64,000 nucleotides of DNA from Lacticaseibacillus suilingensis (GCF_016861845.1 NZ_BOLV01000012.1:29614-93613), one strand, 5' to 3'. Counted from the first letter of the stretch, positions 27,767 to 37,366 are shown. The notes: generated from the sequence alone by a model not told the origin. Program-made: numbers and translations.

Positions 27767-28231
27767 ATGGTGCTTGAAAAAATCGGCAACAAATTTAGTC
27801 AATTCTTTGCGATGGATCCCGATGAAGATGATTTGACCAGTGCGCCAGCGGAAACGGCCGCCCCGGCCAGTCCCGCTCCGCAGGCGAAACCTGCGGCCAA
27901 GCCCAACTATCGCACGAACAAGGTGGTGGCGATGGGTGAACCAACAGAAAAAACCGCCAAAATCGTGGTGTATGAACCACGCATTTATTCTGACGCCAAA
28001 GAAATCGGGAACCACTTAATGAACAACCGGGCCGTTGTGGTCAACTTTGACCAGATTGAATCGGCTGATGCCACCCGCATCGTTGATTTTCTGACCGGCA
28101 CGGTGTTTGCCATTCATGGTGAGATCAAGCGCATCGGGCAAATGATCTTTTTGGTCACCCCGGCGAACTTCCAGATTGATGGCAGCTTGGCGGCCACATT
28201 GGGCACCGATGACGACATCGATTTAGGCTAG
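27767..28231 (+). CDS. sepF: Cell division protein SepF
   Basis: SepF binds FtsZ and the membrane and can replace FtsA. The 154-aa protein begins MVLEKIGNKFSQFFAMD, an amphipathic membrane-targeting helix, followed by an acidic/proline linker (about 17-65) and the globular domain (about 68-150) with VVVNFDQIESADATRIVDFLTG. I chose the ATG at 27767, preceded by AGGAGG; the frame reads 30 nt further upstream without a good site. It sits in the conserved ftsZ-sepF-ylmG-ylmH-divIVA order. Confidence 0.95.
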   Translation: MVLEKIGNKFSQFFAMDPDEDDLTSAPAETAAPASPAPQAKPAAKPNYRTNKVVAMGEPTEKTAKIVVYEPRIYSDAKEIGNHLMNNRAVVVNFDQIESADATRIVDFLTGTVFAIHGEIKRIGQMIFLVTPANFQIDGSLAATLGTDDDIDLG

Positions 28232-28242
28232 GAGGTGTCTGT

Positions 28243-28527
28243 TTGACCGCATTAGCTTGGTTATTTACGATTATTAATGATGCCTTGTATGTGTACATGG
28301 TGCTGATGGTGATTTATGTGTTGATGTCGTGGTTTCCAGGGGCGTATCAATCCCGGTTCGGCCAGTTGTTGGGCCGCGTGGTTGGCCCTTGGCTGAACCT
28401 GTTTCGCATCATTCCCCCGATTTTGGGGCTCGACTTTTCACCGCTGATTGCCTTTTTCGTGCTGGATCTTTTGCGCGGCGGCTTGAACACCATTTTTAAT
28501 GCGATTTTGATGCGGGTGATGTCCTGA
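28243..28527 (+). CDS. YggT/YlmG family membrane protein
   Basis: This 94-aa protein has two hydrophobic regions (about 5-30 and 62-88) around a loop with SWFPGAYQSRFGQLLGRVVGPWLNLFRIIPP, the YGGT domain signature. Homologues influence division or membrane organisation but the biochemical role is not settled. It starts at TTG 28243 after GGAGGT and shares the TGATG junction with ylmH. Confidence 0.93.
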   Translation: MTALAWLFTIINDALYVYMVLMVIYVLMSWFPGAYQSRFGQLLGRVVGPWLNLFRIIPPILGLDFSPLIAFFVLDLLRGGLNTIFNAILMRVMS

Positions 28528-29306
28528 TGGATGCTATTTATCAGCACTTTCGCAAAGACGAGGCCCCGCTGATTGATGAACTGGCAGAACAGTTGAATTT
28601 GGCGGCCACCGAGTATCGGCCGGTGCTGACAGATTTTCTTGATCCGCGTCAGATCCACATTGCCCGGGTGCTGACCGGAAGTGATGGTGATGTGAAATGC
28701 CATGTCTTTGGCGGCTATATTGGCGCTGAACGGGCCCGCATCATTTTTGCCCCGGCGTATTTTGCGCCGGATTTGATTGATTTTGAGGTGGCACCTTTAG
28801 AAATCAACTATCCGGAAAAATTTGCCGAAATGCATCACAGCAATGTGCTGGGCACCATGGCCAATGCTGGCATCAAACGCACGGCCTTTGGCGATATCAT
28901 CACCGATGGTCAGCGCTGGCAGCTGTTTACCACGCAGACAATGAGTGATTGGGTTCAAAGCAATATCACTAAGATTGGCCGGATTGGCGTCCGGCTTGAA
29001 CCCATTGGCCTCGATCAGGTGGTGACACCGGCCAATGATTGGCAGCCGCTTGAATTTTCCGTCACCACCTTGCGGCTGGATAGCTTGGTGGCTCACGCCT
29101 TCAACATGTCGCGCGCACGGGCGAAGGCCTTGGTTGAAGCCCAAAAAGTACGCCTGAACTTTGAGGTGATGACGCGCCCTGATGAACCAGTGGGGCAAGC
29201 CGATCTGATTTCGGTGCGCGGGTTCGGCCGCGTCCGCATCACGGGCTTGCTCGGCATCAGTAAAAAAGGTAAGCAGCGCTTGGCCACTGAGGTCATTCAC
29301 AAATAA
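28527..29306 (+). CDS. YlmH family RNA-binding protein (S4 domain)
   Basis: This 259-aa protein has an N-terminal domain of unknown fold and a C-terminal S4 RNA-binding domain (about 180-250, LRLDSLVAHAFNMSRARAKALVEAQKVRLN). YlmH homologues act in rescue of stalled ribosomes bearing peptidyl-tRNA, and the gene is conserved between ylmG and divIVA in Firmicutes. It overlaps ylmG by 1 nt. Confidence 0.93.
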   Translation: MDAIYQHFRKDEAPLIDELAEQLNLAATEYRPVLTDFLDPRQIHIARVLTGSDGDVKCHVFGGYIGAERARIIFAPAYFAPDLIDFEVAPLEINYPEKFAEMHHSNVLGTMANAGIKRTAFGDIITDGQRWQLFTTQTMSDWVQSNITKIGRIGVRLEPIGLDQVVTPANDWQPLEFSVTTLRLDSLVAHAFNMSRARAKALVEAQKVRLNFEVMTRPDEPVGQADLISVRGFGRVRITGLLGISKKGKQRLATEVIHK

Positions 29307-29347
29307 CGTCTGCGCAAAGCAGGCCCCAATAACGAGGAGGTACCACC

Positions 29348-30067
29348 ATGGCATTAAGTCCACTAGATATTCACAATAAGGAATTCAACGTTCGCTTCCA
29401 CGGTTATGATCAAGACCAGGTCAACGATTTTCTGTCGCAGATCATCAAGGACTACACGGCGCTGTTGAAGCAAAATGAAGAAACCGAAAAAGCCCTGCAA
29501 GAGGCGCAAGACAAGAATAAGTACTTCACCGACCTGAAGGATGCTTTGAACCAGTCGATTATTGTGGCGCAAGAAGCCGCTGATAAAGTCAAGAAGAATG
29601 CGGAAACCGAAGCCGCCTTGATTCAGCAGAAAGCCGAAAAGACCTCACAGGATATGCTGACTGATGCCACTGACAAGGCCAACCATATCGTTGGCGATGC
29701 CTCGGATAAGGCCAAGAAGATCACGGTGGAAACCGAAGACCTTAAGCGTCAGACCCGCGTCTTCCGCCAGCGCCTGCAAGTGATGCTTGAATCGCAGCTG
29801 GAAGTGGTCAAGAGCCCAGAATGGAAAGACTTGCTGGCTAGCACCACGGAATCAGCCGAATACTTGGACCCTGCTCAGGCACCAGTGCAGCAGCCAGCTC
29901 CCCTTGACAACGAGGCGCCAGATTCTGTAAACTCAGAGACGGCTGAAGACACTGACGGTCAAACCAAGTTTACCGAAATTGTTTTCCCGACAGATGAACC
30001 AGAAGCTGACGCGCCAACGGATGGTCCTACCACCAGCGAAGCGCCAGCCGAATCTGATCAAGATTAA
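29348..30067 (+). CDS. divIVA: Cell division initiation protein DivIVA
   Basis: DivIVA binds negatively curved membrane at poles and septa and positions MinCD or wall synthesis. The 239-aa protein has the conserved N-terminal membrane-binding domain LSPLDIHNKEFNVRFHGYD (about 3-21), a long coiled coil (about 30-165) and an acidic, low-complexity tail (about 175-239). ATG at 29348 follows GAGGAGG. With MinC and MinD but no MinE, this is the likely topological factor for the Min system. Confidence 0.97.
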   Translation: MALSPLDIHNKEFNVRFHGYDQDQVNDFLSQIIKDYTALLKQNEETEKALQEAQDKNKYFTDLKDALNQSIIVAQEAADKVKKNAETEAALIQQKAEKTSQDMLTDATDKANHIVGDASDKAKKITVETEDLKRQTRVFRQRLQVMLESQLEVVKSPEWKDLLASTTESAEYLDPAQAPVQQPAPLDNEAPDSVNSETAEDTDGQTKFTEIVFPTDEPEADAPTDGPTTSEAPAESDQD

Positions 30068-30074
30068 TTAAACA

Positions 30075-30277
30075 CCTCTGAACACAAGTCGGCAGTTGCC
30101 CCTTGCCACAGCGAGCTGGGAACGGTGGAAGCCCAGTGCAAGTCAATTGCCGGTATCAGTTCAGCGAAGCTTTGCGCCGGGTAATCCCGTTATCGATTGC
30201 TGAAGGAGCTATTTTTAGCTCGAACTTAGGTGGTACCACGAGTGAACACTCGTCCTAATCGGGACGGGTGTTTTTTG
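30075..30277 (+). promoter_or_regulatory. Isoleucine T-box riboswitch upstream of ileS
   Basis: The leader contains the apical stem I motif GAACGGTGGAAGCCCAG (30119-30135), the specifier loop GGTATCAGTTCAG with ATC (Ile) at 30155-30157 followed by A, the T-box TTAGGTGGTACCACG (30226-30240), and a terminator with arms CACTCGTCC / GGGACGGGTG then TTTTTT (30247-30276). Uncharged tRNA-Ile should allow ileS transcription. No clear promoter is visible between divIVA and the leader. Confidence 0.95.
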
Positions 30278-30297
30278 TATGGAAGAGAGGAGTCGCT

Positions 30298-33084
30298 ATG
30301 AAAGTCAAAGACACATTGAATTTGGGCAAAACTGATTTCAAGATGCGCGCCGGCTTGCCGAATAAAGAGCCAAAGATGCAGGCAGCCTGGGAAGAAAATC
30401 ACTTGTACCAAGAACGCCAAAAAGCGAATGAAGGGAAACCCACCTTTATTTTGCATGACGGCCCGCCATTTGCGAACGGGAACATCCACATGGGCCATGC
30501 CCTCAACAAGATCTCCAAGGATATCATTGTGCGCTATAAGAGCATGAATGGCTTCCGCGCGCCGTATGTGCCTGGCTGGGATACCCATGGCTTGCCAATT
30601 GAACAGCAGCTGGCCAAAAAAGGCGTGCACCGCAAGGAAATGAGCATGGCGGATTACCGGGAGTTGTGCCGGCAGTTTGCGATGAAGGAAATCGACAAGC
30701 AGCGCACCGACTTCAAGCGCCTGGGCGTGCTGGGCGACTGGGAGCATCCTTATATCACCTTGCAGCCCAAGTTTGAAGAAGCGGAAATTCGCGTCTTTGG
30801 CGCCATGGCAGAAAAAGGCTATATCTATCATGGCCTGAAGCCGGTTTACTGGTCCTGGAGCTCTGAATCAACTTTGGCGGAAGCCGAAATTGAGTATCAT
30901 GATGTGAAATCACCTTCGATTTATGTCGCCTTCAAAGTGGTCGATGGTAAAGGCTTGCTGGACAGCGATACCAGTTTCATTATTTGGACCACCACGCCTT
31001 GGACCATTCCTGCCAACTATGGGATTGCAGTTAACCCGCGCTTTGAATACGCCCAAGTCCAAGCAGACGGCAAAAAGTATGTGGTCGCGGCCGAACGCTT
31101 GCCGGTGGTCAAAGAGGCACTGGGCTGGCAGGACGTCGAAATCCTGAAGACCTTTAGTGGCAAGGAAATGGACCGCATGACCGCCCAGCACCCGCTGTAT
31201 GATCGCACTAGTTTAGTGATCTTAGGCGATCACGTCACCCTCGATTCTGGGACCGGCTTGGTGCACACCGCCCCTGGCCATGGTGAAGATGACTACAAGG
31301 CCGGCATGAAGTACGATCTGCCGGTAGTATCTGTGGTGGACGAAAAGGGCTTTATGACCGAAGACGCGCCTGGTTTTACCGGCGTGTTCTACGACAAGGC
31401 CAACCCAATGGTGACCAAAGCTTTAGAGGAAAAAGGGGCGCTACTGAAGCTCGACTTCTTCACGCACTCGTATCCGCATGACTGGCGGACCAAGAAACCA
31501 GTGATTTTCCGGGCCACCACCCAATGGTTTGCCTCAGTCGATGCCTTCCGCCAGCAGATTCTGGCTGCCATCGATCAGGTGCACTTCACGCCGGAATGGG
31601 GCAAGACTCGCCTGTACAACATGATTCGGGACCGCGGCGACTGGGTCATTTCCCGTCAGCGCGCCTGGGGTGTGCCGCTACCGATTTTCTATGCCGAAGA
31701 CGGCACCCCAATTTTGGAAAAAGCCACGATTGACCATGTTGCTGATTTGTTCGGCCAGTATGGCTCGATTGTGTGGTCACAGCGCGAGGCCAAGGACTTG
31801 CTACCTGAAGGCTACACCAATGAACATTCCCCGCATGGCGAGTTCACCAAGGAAACCGACATCATGGATGTGTGGTTTGACTCAGGTTCTTCCTGGTCTG
31901 GCGTCGTTGAGGCGCGGCCAGAATTGACCTATCCAGCTGACTTGTATCTGGAAGGCTCTGATCAGTACCGGGGTTGGTTCAATTCCAGTATCATCACCAG
32001 CGTGGCCGCACGCGGCAAGGCGCCTTATAAGCAGGTCTTGTCGCAAGGCTTCACCTTGGATGGTCAAGGCCGCAAGATGTCCAAGTCCTTGGGCAACACG
32101 ATTGCCCCAGATGTCGTGGAAAAGCAGTACGGCGCCGAAATCATCCGCCTATGGGCGGCCACTGTGGATTCATCTTCTGATGTCCGCGTGTCGATGGATA
32201 ATTTTGCCCAGACTTCAGAGGCATACCGCAAGATTCGTAACACCTTGCGCTTCATGATCGCCAACACCAGTGATTTTGATGAAGCCAAGGACACCGTTGC
32301 GTATGACCAACTCGGGAGCGTCGATCAGTATCTGATGGTACGGCTGAACCAAGTGATCGAAGCTGCCAAAGCCGCTTACGACCGCTATGACTTTGCCACA
32401 GTGGAAAAGACCATTTCCAACTTCTTGGTGAACGATCTGTCGGCTTTTTACCTCGACTTCGCCAAAGACGTGGTTTACATTGAAGCTGAAAACAGTTTGG
32501 CGCGGCGTCGGATGCAAACTGTGATGTTCCGGGCCTTGGTTGACTTGACCAAGCTGCTGACCCCAATTCTTTCCCACACGGCGGAAGAAGTTTGGCCATA
32601 CCTGCGCCAGCCGGAAGCTTACGCCGCACTCAGCAATTTACCGAGTGCCCAAAGCTTTGCCAATGGTGACGCGCTGCTGAAGCAATGGGGGGCCTTCATG
32701 GCGTTCCGCGCTGAAGTGCAAAAGAGTTTGGAAATGGCCCGCGATGCGAAGCTGATCGGCAAGTCCATGGAAGCGGCTGTGACCGTTTATCCAAAGCCCG
32801 CCTTACGGGAATTGCTGGCTGGGCTGGATGCGAATGTGATGCAGCTGTTGATCACCAGCGGGTTCACGGTGGCGGCTGAAGACGCTGCCGTGCCGGCTGA
32901 TGCGGTTGCGTTTGACGATGGCGCGATTGTGGTCGCTCATGCGGCTGGCGATGTGTGCCAGCGTTGCCGCATGACCACGACTGATGTGGGCAGTGATGAC
33001 CGGTTCCCAACCTTGTGTGCGCGTTGTGCCAAGATTGTGGCGGCAAACTTCCCAGAAGCCGTGACGAACGGCTTTGAGGCCTAA
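30298..33084 (+). CDS. ileS: Isoleucyl-tRNA synthetase
   Basis: IleRS charges tRNA-Ile. The 928-aa class I synthetase has the HIGH motif as HMGH (in [11 protein letters not shown], about 66-76), the editing domain with WTTTPWT, the KMSKS motif in [10 protein letters not shown], and a C-terminal zinc site CQRC...CARC, the usual bacterial form. I chose the ATG at 30298, preceded by GAGAGGAG; the frame continues upstream to 30268 in the terminator region only. It is regulated by the isoleucine T-box. Confidence 0.98.
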   Translation: MKVKDTLNLGKTDFKMRAGLPNKEPKMQAAWEENHLYQERQKANEGKPTFILHDGPPFANGNIHMGHALNKISKDIIVRYKSMNGFRAPYVPGWDTHGLPIEQQLAKKGVHRKEMSMADYRELCRQFAMKEIDKQRTDFKRLGVLGDWEHPYITLQPKFEEAEIRVFGAMAEKGYIYHGLKPVYWSWSSESTLAEAEIEYHDVKSPSIYVAFKVVDGKGLLDSDTSFIIWTTTPWTIPANYGIAVNPRFEYAQVQADGKKYVVAAERLPVVKEALGWQDVEILKTFSGKEMDRMTAQHPLYDRTSLVILGDHVTLDSGTGLVHTAPGHGEDDYKAGMKYDLPVVSVVDEKGFMTEDAPGFTGVFYDKANPMVTKALEEKGALLKLDFFTHSYPHDWRTKKPVIFRATTQWFASVDAFRQQILAAIDQVHFTPEWGKTRLYNMIRDRGDWVISRQRAWGVPLPIFYAEDGTPILEKATIDHVADLFGQYGSIVWSQREAKDLLPEGYTNEHSPHGEFTKETDIMDVWFDSGSSWSGVVEARPELTYPADLYLEGSDQYRGWFNSSIITSVAARGKAPYKQVLSQGFTLDGQGRKMSKSLGNTIAPDVVEKQYGAEIIRLWAATVDSSSDVRVSMDNFAQTSEAYRKIRNTLRFMIANTSDFDEAKDTVAYDQLGSVDQYLMVRLNQVIEAAKAAYDRYDFATVEKTISNFLVNDLSAFYLDFAKDVVYIEAENSLARRRMQTVMFRALVDLTKLLTPILSHTAEEVWPYLRQPEAYAALSNLPSAQSFANGDALLKQWGAFMAFRAEVQKSLEMARDAKLIGKSMEAAVTVYPKPALRELLAGLDANVMQLLITSGFTVAAEDAAVPADAVAFDDGAIVVAHAAGDVCQRCRMTTTDVGSDDRFPTLCARCAKIVAANFPEAVTNGFEA

Positions 33085-33086
33085 TC

Positions 33087-33308
33087 ATGTTAGGCCGCGT
33101 CCGGTTGTTTAACGAAAAGCAGGGCTACGGTTTCATCGTCCCTGAAGATGGTAGTCAAGATATCTATGTCCACTTTTCGGCCATTTTAGGTGGCGGGTTC
33201 AAGTCGCTTGCCGCGGGCCAAAAAGTGAAGTTTGTCATTGTTGAAGGTGCCAAAGGCCCTCAAGCCGCCAATGTAACGGTGGTTGAGGACTCCAACTACG
33301 GCGCTTAA
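33087..33308 (+). CDS. Cold-shock domain protein
   Basis: This 73-aa single CSD protein binds single-stranded RNA or DNA. RNP1-like KQGYGFIVP (about 11-19) and RNP2-like DIYVHFSAI (about 25-33) are present; the first tryptophan typical of major Csp proteins (KWFN) is replaced ([11 protein letters not shown]), so it is a divergent member. It starts 2 nt after ileS without a strong Shine-Dalgarno site and is probably translationally coupled. Confidence 0.9.
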   Translation: MLGRVRLFNEKQGYGFIVPEDGSQDIYVHFSAILGGGFKSLAAGQKVKFVIVEGAKGPQAANVTVVEDSNYGA

Positions 33309-33360
33309 GCCCAAAGCAAACGGCAACCCATTGCGAGATGGGTTGCCGTTTTTGCTTGGG
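33309..33360. terminator. Strong bidirectional terminator at the end of the dcw-ileS region
   Basis: AGCAAACGGCAACCCA pairs with TGGGTTGCCGTTTTTGCT around an 8-nt loop. The next gene converges from the minus strand. Confidence 0.9.
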
Positions 33361-34305
33361 CTAAGGTTGACCATGACGCGCCGCTTGAAAGAGCCGGTGG
33401 GCGAATTTGTGCAAGGCCGTTGAAGTGGTGAAGGTGTGATCATTGCTCACCGGGGTGCGATAAAGCGCATCGAGGTGGCCGAGTTTTTGGGCGCGCTTTT
33501 CAATCATGGCGGCATCGCGATGCCGAAAGGTGTGCACCGTGAAAGGTTCTTGGATCGCGTCGTAAATCACCAATTCGATAGCTTGATACTCGAACACGGT
33601 GTAGCGAATGCGGCCGATTTTTACCCCCTGGCGGACCCGGGTTGGGCCTTGGGTCTGCCACAACGTTTGACGCTCGCTGACGGTAAGCACCACCGGTTCG
33701 GCGACTGGCGTGGTGGAGGCGCCGGCGGCTGTGATGTAGACGGGATGCCGGTCAGTTTGAACGATTTGATGCCAAGGGGTCAATGAATCGTCACCAATGG
33801 GATTGACCGCCAACAAATTCAAGTCGCTGCTGGCCGCGACCCGCGTGGAGAACAAGGCCGAAGTGGCGACAAGGTTGATGCTAACTTGGGCATAACGAGC
33901 GGTGAGGAGATGCAATTTTAGCGGCTGGTAACACTCGTAAAGGGCCAGTCTGGCCGTCAAGGCATGGAGACTGGCGCCATGCGTGGCACTTTCATTCAGA
34001 TACTGATTGCACAGCCGGACGGTATTGCCGGTGGTGAGACTCACCAAGGTGCCTTGCGGGCTGACCGTTTTGGCCAAGGTCACCAGCGCACTAAAGGCGT
34101 GAAAGCTACCACTAGGCGCAATGATGGCCAGCTCATGCAGCGGTGCCACGGCGGAAAGTTGCATGATCAGCGGTTCGAGCTGGGTTTGCTGAGGAATTTG
34201 CACCAGCCGGGTTTGGCCGGCCAGCGCTTGGTGATACAGGTGTTTTAAAGTACGTAAATTGATAGCCGCGTCGGTCCCAAGCGCGGTGATTGCTTCATCC
34301 TTCAT
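33361..34305 (-). CDS. Unrecognised 314-aa cytoplasmic protein
   Basis: I do not recognise this protein. It has no signal peptide, no clear membrane helix, and alternates hydrophobic beta/alpha segments. An N-terminal stretch (KDEAITALGTDAAINLRTLKHLY) could be a helix-turn-helix-like region, and the C-terminal half contains VRQGVKIGRIRYTVFEYQAIEL and a basic tail. I chose the ATG at 34305, 7 nt after TTGGAGG; an ATG at 34311 is too close to it. It converges with the ileS unit and is monocistronic. Codon usage and GC match the neighbours, so it is probably a real resident gene. Confidence 0.7.
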   Translation of the reverse strand: MKDEAITALGTDAAINLRTLKHLYHQALAGQTRLVQIPQQTQLEPLIMQLSAVAPLHELAIIAPSGSFHAFSALVTLAKTVSPQGTLVSLTTGNTVRLCNQYLNESATHGASLHALTARLALYECYQPLKLHLLTARYAQVSINLVATSALFSTRVAASSDLNLLAVNPIGDDSLTPWHQIVQTDRHPVYITAAGASTTPVAEPVVLTVSERQTLWQTQGPTRVRQGVKIGRIRYTVFEYQAIELVIYDAIQEPFTVHTFRHRDAAMIEKRAQKLGHLDALYRTPVSNDHTFTTSTALHKFAHRLFQAARHGQP

Positions 34306-34311
34306 ACCCAT

Positions 34312-34620
34312 GCCTCCAATAACTTCTCATCAGAATACCACCGTTAATGCCATTTGTCTTTAATTATTCTGGCATAATTTTCAGTTTTCATGCGAAAAGG
34401 TTCGGTCTGATTGAAAGATTAAAGGAATTAATCAAGGGAAACGTGGGATTAAAACTAATCAGTTGCTAAAAATTTTTTCAAAATTAGAAGATCCGAAAAT
34501 GCGATGATGAAATGACTTTTCTAATTAAAATATAATCTTACCGTGAATATTTGGCTTTAATTTCATCAAACACAAATGAAAAAGGCCCGGGTTAATCCGA
34601 TGACAGCCTGAAAAAAGCAA
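34312..34620. other. AT-rich intergenic stretch without a convincing gene
   Basis: About 300 bp markedly richer in A and T than the rest of the window. Short broken reading frames occur (for instance IERLKELIKGNVG and KIFSKLEDPKMR in different frames around 34410-34505), suggestive of a decayed gene, but no start, ribosome-binding site or intact frame supports one. It must also carry the promoter for the minus-strand gene at 33361-34305. Confidence 0.5.
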
Positions 34621-34621
34621 A

Positions 34622-34657
34622 AATCACCCCGCCTCCATAGATTCGGAGGCGGGGTAA
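34622..34657 (-). terminator. Terminator of the minus-strand MFS exporter gene
   Basis: ACCCCGCCTCC / GGAGGCGGGGT stem with 8-nt loop. A T-rich tract on the minus strand follows (positions 34617-34627). Confidence 0.85.
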
Positions 34658-34663
34658 TCGGTC

Positions 34664-36127
34664 TTACGCTAAGCGCTGTTCGCGCCACTGGGCCAGCAAA
34701 TTCAGGATCAAAGCAATCAGCATCAAAATCAGCGCCAGCAGCATAATCGCATGGAGCCCGGAATAAAGAATGCTGCGCATGGTGGGGAGCCAGGCATGGG
34801 GCAGTTGACCAACTTGGGTGGCGTCGCTGAGTTTGTTCATCATGTTCATGGTGATCTGCGGGTGCTTAGCGATGCCAGCCGCCAGGTGCTGGTTCATGAC
34901 CAGACCAAAGATGGCGGTGGTGAAGGTTTGACTCAGCATGCGAATCAGAAAACTAAACGATGTGGCCACTGGAATATCGGCAGGGTCGGCGTCGACTTGG
35001 ACCTTGACCTGCAATTCGTTGAAACAGGCGCCATTGCCGAAACCCTCAAAGGCGCCAGCGACGAGAAGGAGCCAAAATGGGGCGGTTGGCGATAACAGCC
35101 GCATGACCACGAAGCTCAACGTTAAAATCACAATGGCAATGGTTAAGGTTTGATGGGGACTAAAGCGGCGCCGCAGCACGGGCACGGCTTCGGACCCACC
35201 AAAGTTGGTGAAGGCGGCTGGAATTTGAGTCGCGCCACCAAGCAAGGCCGACGTGCCAAGTAGTCCTTGCGCCCACATCGGGGCATAGGTGAGAAACGAC
35301 ACGAAGGCGCCCCAGATCAAGGTGAACAACACGAAGTCGAGCACGAGCCGATGATTACGGAATAAGCGCGCAGGCACGACCGGATCCAGCGCCGTCCGTT
35401 CGGTCATGATGAGTCCGGCGCCACAAGCTAACGCCAGGCCCAGCAGCAACGCGACGACCCAAAGGTGAGTCAAGCCAATGAGCTCAAGTCCGCCCAGCAG
35501 GCTGACCAAAAGCCCCACCAACAGCAAGGCGCCGCGACGATCCAGCGGGGCTTGACGGGGGCTGGGCCGCTGGGCACGGTAGAAGACTTGCACCATTGCT
35601 GCCGAGAGCAGACCAATCGGCACATTGATGTAAAAAACCCAGTGCCAGGAGAGGTAATCCACCAGAAAGCCGCCAATCAGCGGGCCAATAATGGTGGCAA
35701 AACTGTAAAAGGCCGAAACCAGCGCCAAGGCCTTCATGCGCTCGCGCACTTTCGGGTACAGCTGGGCGAAAATGATGTACGGCAGTGAAATCATGCCGCC
35801 ATTACCGATGCCTGCCAGCCCCCGGGTCAGAATCAGCAGCCAAATGTTAGGCGCCAACCCTTGGAGCAAAGAGCCCACGACGAACACCAGCGTTGCCCAC
35901 TGATACGCCGTTTTATTGCCGACGCGCTCGCCGAACTTGCTCCAGAGCAGGGTGCTGACCGCAGTCCCAAGCAGAAAAACCGCCACAATCCAGGCCATCA
36001 GTTGTAGGCCATGCAAGTCAGCGATAATGGCAGGCAGGGCAGTGTTGACAATGGTGCCGTCAATGCCGGACATGACATTGGATAAAAGCAAAGCGATGGT
36101 GACAATCATGACGTTGCGTTTGGTCAA
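34664..36127 (-). CDS. MFS multidrug exporter, DHA2 (EmrB/QacA-like, 14 helices)
   Basis: This 487-aa protein has about 14 transmembrane segments. The DHA2 motif near the first helix is GIDGTIVNTALPAI (about 22-35), and the loop 2-3 motif is SKFGERVGNK. Such proteins expel drugs or other amphipathic compounds using the proton gradient. The first codon is TTG at 36127 with AAAGGA about 10 nt upstream. A perfect 12-bp palindrome (GCGTCTAGACGC, 36195-36206) lies about 70 nt upstream of the start and could be an operator. The substrate is unknown. Confidence 0.9.
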   Translation of the reverse strand: MTKRNVMIVTIALLLSNVMSGIDGTIVNTALPAIIADLHGLQLMAWIVAVFLLGTAVSTLLWSKFGERVGNKTAYQWATLVFVVGSLLQGLAPNIWLLILTRGLAGIGNGGMISLPYIIFAQLYPKVRERMKALALVSAFYSFATIIGPLIGGFLVDYLSWHWVFYINVPIGLLSAAMVQVFYRAQRPSPRQAPLDRRGALLLVGLLVSLLGGLELIGLTHLWVVALLLGLALACGAGLIMTERTALDPVVPARLFRNHRLVLDFVLFTLIWGAFVSFLTYAPMWAQGLLGTSALLGGATQIPAAFTNFGGSEAVPVLRRRFSPHQTLTIAIVILTLSFVVMRLLSPTAPFWLLLVAGAFEGFGNGACFNELQVKVQVDADPADIPVATSFSFLIRMLSQTFTTAIFGLVMNQHLAAGIAKHPQITMNMMNKLSDATQVGQLPHAWLPTMRSILYSGLHAIMLLALILMLIALILNLLAQWREQRLA

Positions 36128-36194
36128 AAGAGGCGCTTCCTTTAGCTATCAGAGTTAAATCGTCTAATCATCATTTTAGGCTTATCGAAAGAAA

Positions 36195-36206
36195 GCGTCT
36201 AGACGC
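36195..36206. promoter_or_regulatory. Perfect 12-bp palindrome upstream of the MFS gene
   Basis: GCGTCTAGACGC. It lies between the pstS-like terminator and the MFS start on the minus strand. It may be an operator or just part of the termination region. Confidence 0.35.
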
Positions 36207-36240
36207 AAAAAAGGCCTAGCAGCGCTGCTAGGCCAGAAAA
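36207..36240 (-). terminator. Terminator of the PstS-like gene
   Basis: A perfect 22-bp palindrome at 36213-36234 (half GGCCTAGCAGC) is followed on the minus strand by TTTTTT (36212-36207). Confidence 0.85.
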
Positions 36241-36242
36241 GG

Positions 36243-37127
36243 TTATTTGTCTTCGATTTTGCCATCATGGGTGCGGGCCACTTGCATGTCGACAATGGGA
36301 ATGTAACCCATCTGCGTCACAAGCTTGCCTTGCACACTTTTACTTTGCAGGTAGTTGATGAACTTCGCGGTAGCGGCATTGGGCGAGCCTTTTGTGTACA
36401 TATGCTCATAGGCCCATACTGGCCATGCGTTCGTGGCGACGTTCGCGGCGGTTGGCTTCACGCCATTGAACGCCAAGGCTTGTACGTCTTTGGTGATGGC
36501 AGAGAAGGCCAAGTAGGAAATGGCGCCTGGCGTCGAAGCCACCATTTTGGCAACGGTGCCGCTGGAGTCTTGTTCCTGAGCGGTTTTGACCTTGGTGGTC
36601 TTCAAGGCGAGCTGTTCGAAGGTGGCGCGGGTGCCAGAGCCTTGCGCGCGGTTGATCAAGACGATACTTTGATCCTTGCCGCCCACTTGCTTCCAGTTCG
36701 TAATGGTACCGGTGAAGATACCCACGAGTTGGGCGCTAGAAAGGTTGGTGACCCCAACGCCAGGGTGAACGACTGGCGCGACCCCGACCACCGCGACTTG
36801 GTGATCGACGAGCTTGTTGGCATCGATGCCGTCTTTTTCCTGGGCGAACACATCAGAATTGCCGATGGTCACTGCGCCCGCGGCGACTTGGCTCAAGCCA
36901 GCGCCAGAGCCGCCGCCTTGCACCGTAATGTCAACGCCGGGGTTGTCGGTTTGGTATTGTTTTGCGGCTTGTTCAACGAGTGGCTGCAAGGCTGTCGAGC
37001 CGACAGCAACAATTTTGCCGCTGGTGCTACTGGTTTTCCCGGTGCTGGCAGAGCTGGTGGTTTTACTGCCGCAGGCGGCCAAGGTTAAGGTCAACGTGGC
37101 GGCGAGCAGTAGAATGCTTTTTTTCAT
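36243..37127 (-). CDS. pstS: PstS-like phosphate-binding lipoprotein
   Basis: This 294-aa protein has a signal peptide ending in the lipobox LAAC (Cys20) followed by a serine/threonine linker, then a PBP-like domain. Phosphate-binding signatures include AVGSTALQPLVEQAA, VQGGGSGAGLSQVAAGAVTIGNSDVF and NRAQGSGTRATFE. I chose the ATG at 37127, preceded by GGAGG; the frame is open upstream but lacks support. Unusually, no pstC, pstA or pstB genes are adjacent, so this is a solitary binding protein that must work with a system elsewhere. Confidence 0.92.
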   Translation of the reverse strand: MKKSILLLAATLTLTLAACGSKTTSSASTGKTSSTSGKIVAVGSTALQPLVEQAAKQYQTDNPGVDITVQGGGSGAGLSQVAAGAVTIGNSDVFAQEKDGIDANKLVDHQVAVVGVAPVVHPGVGVTNLSSAQLVGIFTGTITNWKQVGGKDQSIVLINRAQGSGTRATFEQLALKTTKVKTAQEQDSSGTVAKMVASTPGAISYLAFSAITKDVQALAFNGVKPTAANVATNAWPVWAYEHMYTKGSPNAATAKFINYLQSKSVQGKLVTQMGYIPIVDMQVARTHDGKIEDK

Positions 37128-37259
37128 TTTGGTTTCCTCCCTTAGTGGAATATCACCAGCATAAAGGCTGAAAGTAAATAATCGATATGAGTGCCGTAAT
37201 TGTTGCGTAGCCGACGTAAAGCTCTCGCAATAGATGTGTAAAGACACGGTGAGCCAAAT

Positions 37260-37288
37260 TTGATTTTCAGAAAATTCACAGATATACT
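37260..37288 (+). promoter_or_regulatory. Promoter of the frameshifted MFS gene
   Basis: TTGATT (37260-37265), 17-bp spacer, TATACT (37283-37288). The gene start is about 80 nt downstream. Confidence 0.6.
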
Positions 37289-37366
37289 AGCAAAGAATAT
37301 TTGGTCAGGTCGCAACCGATTCGCAAACGGCGAATGCGTCTGACTGTATCGTTAAAGGAGAGCTTT

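Noticed and set aside
36267..37088. A 273-codon plus-strand frame opposite the PstS gene
   Set aside because: Antisense shadow of a clear lipoprotein gene; no ribosome-binding site and low-complexity GC-driven residues.
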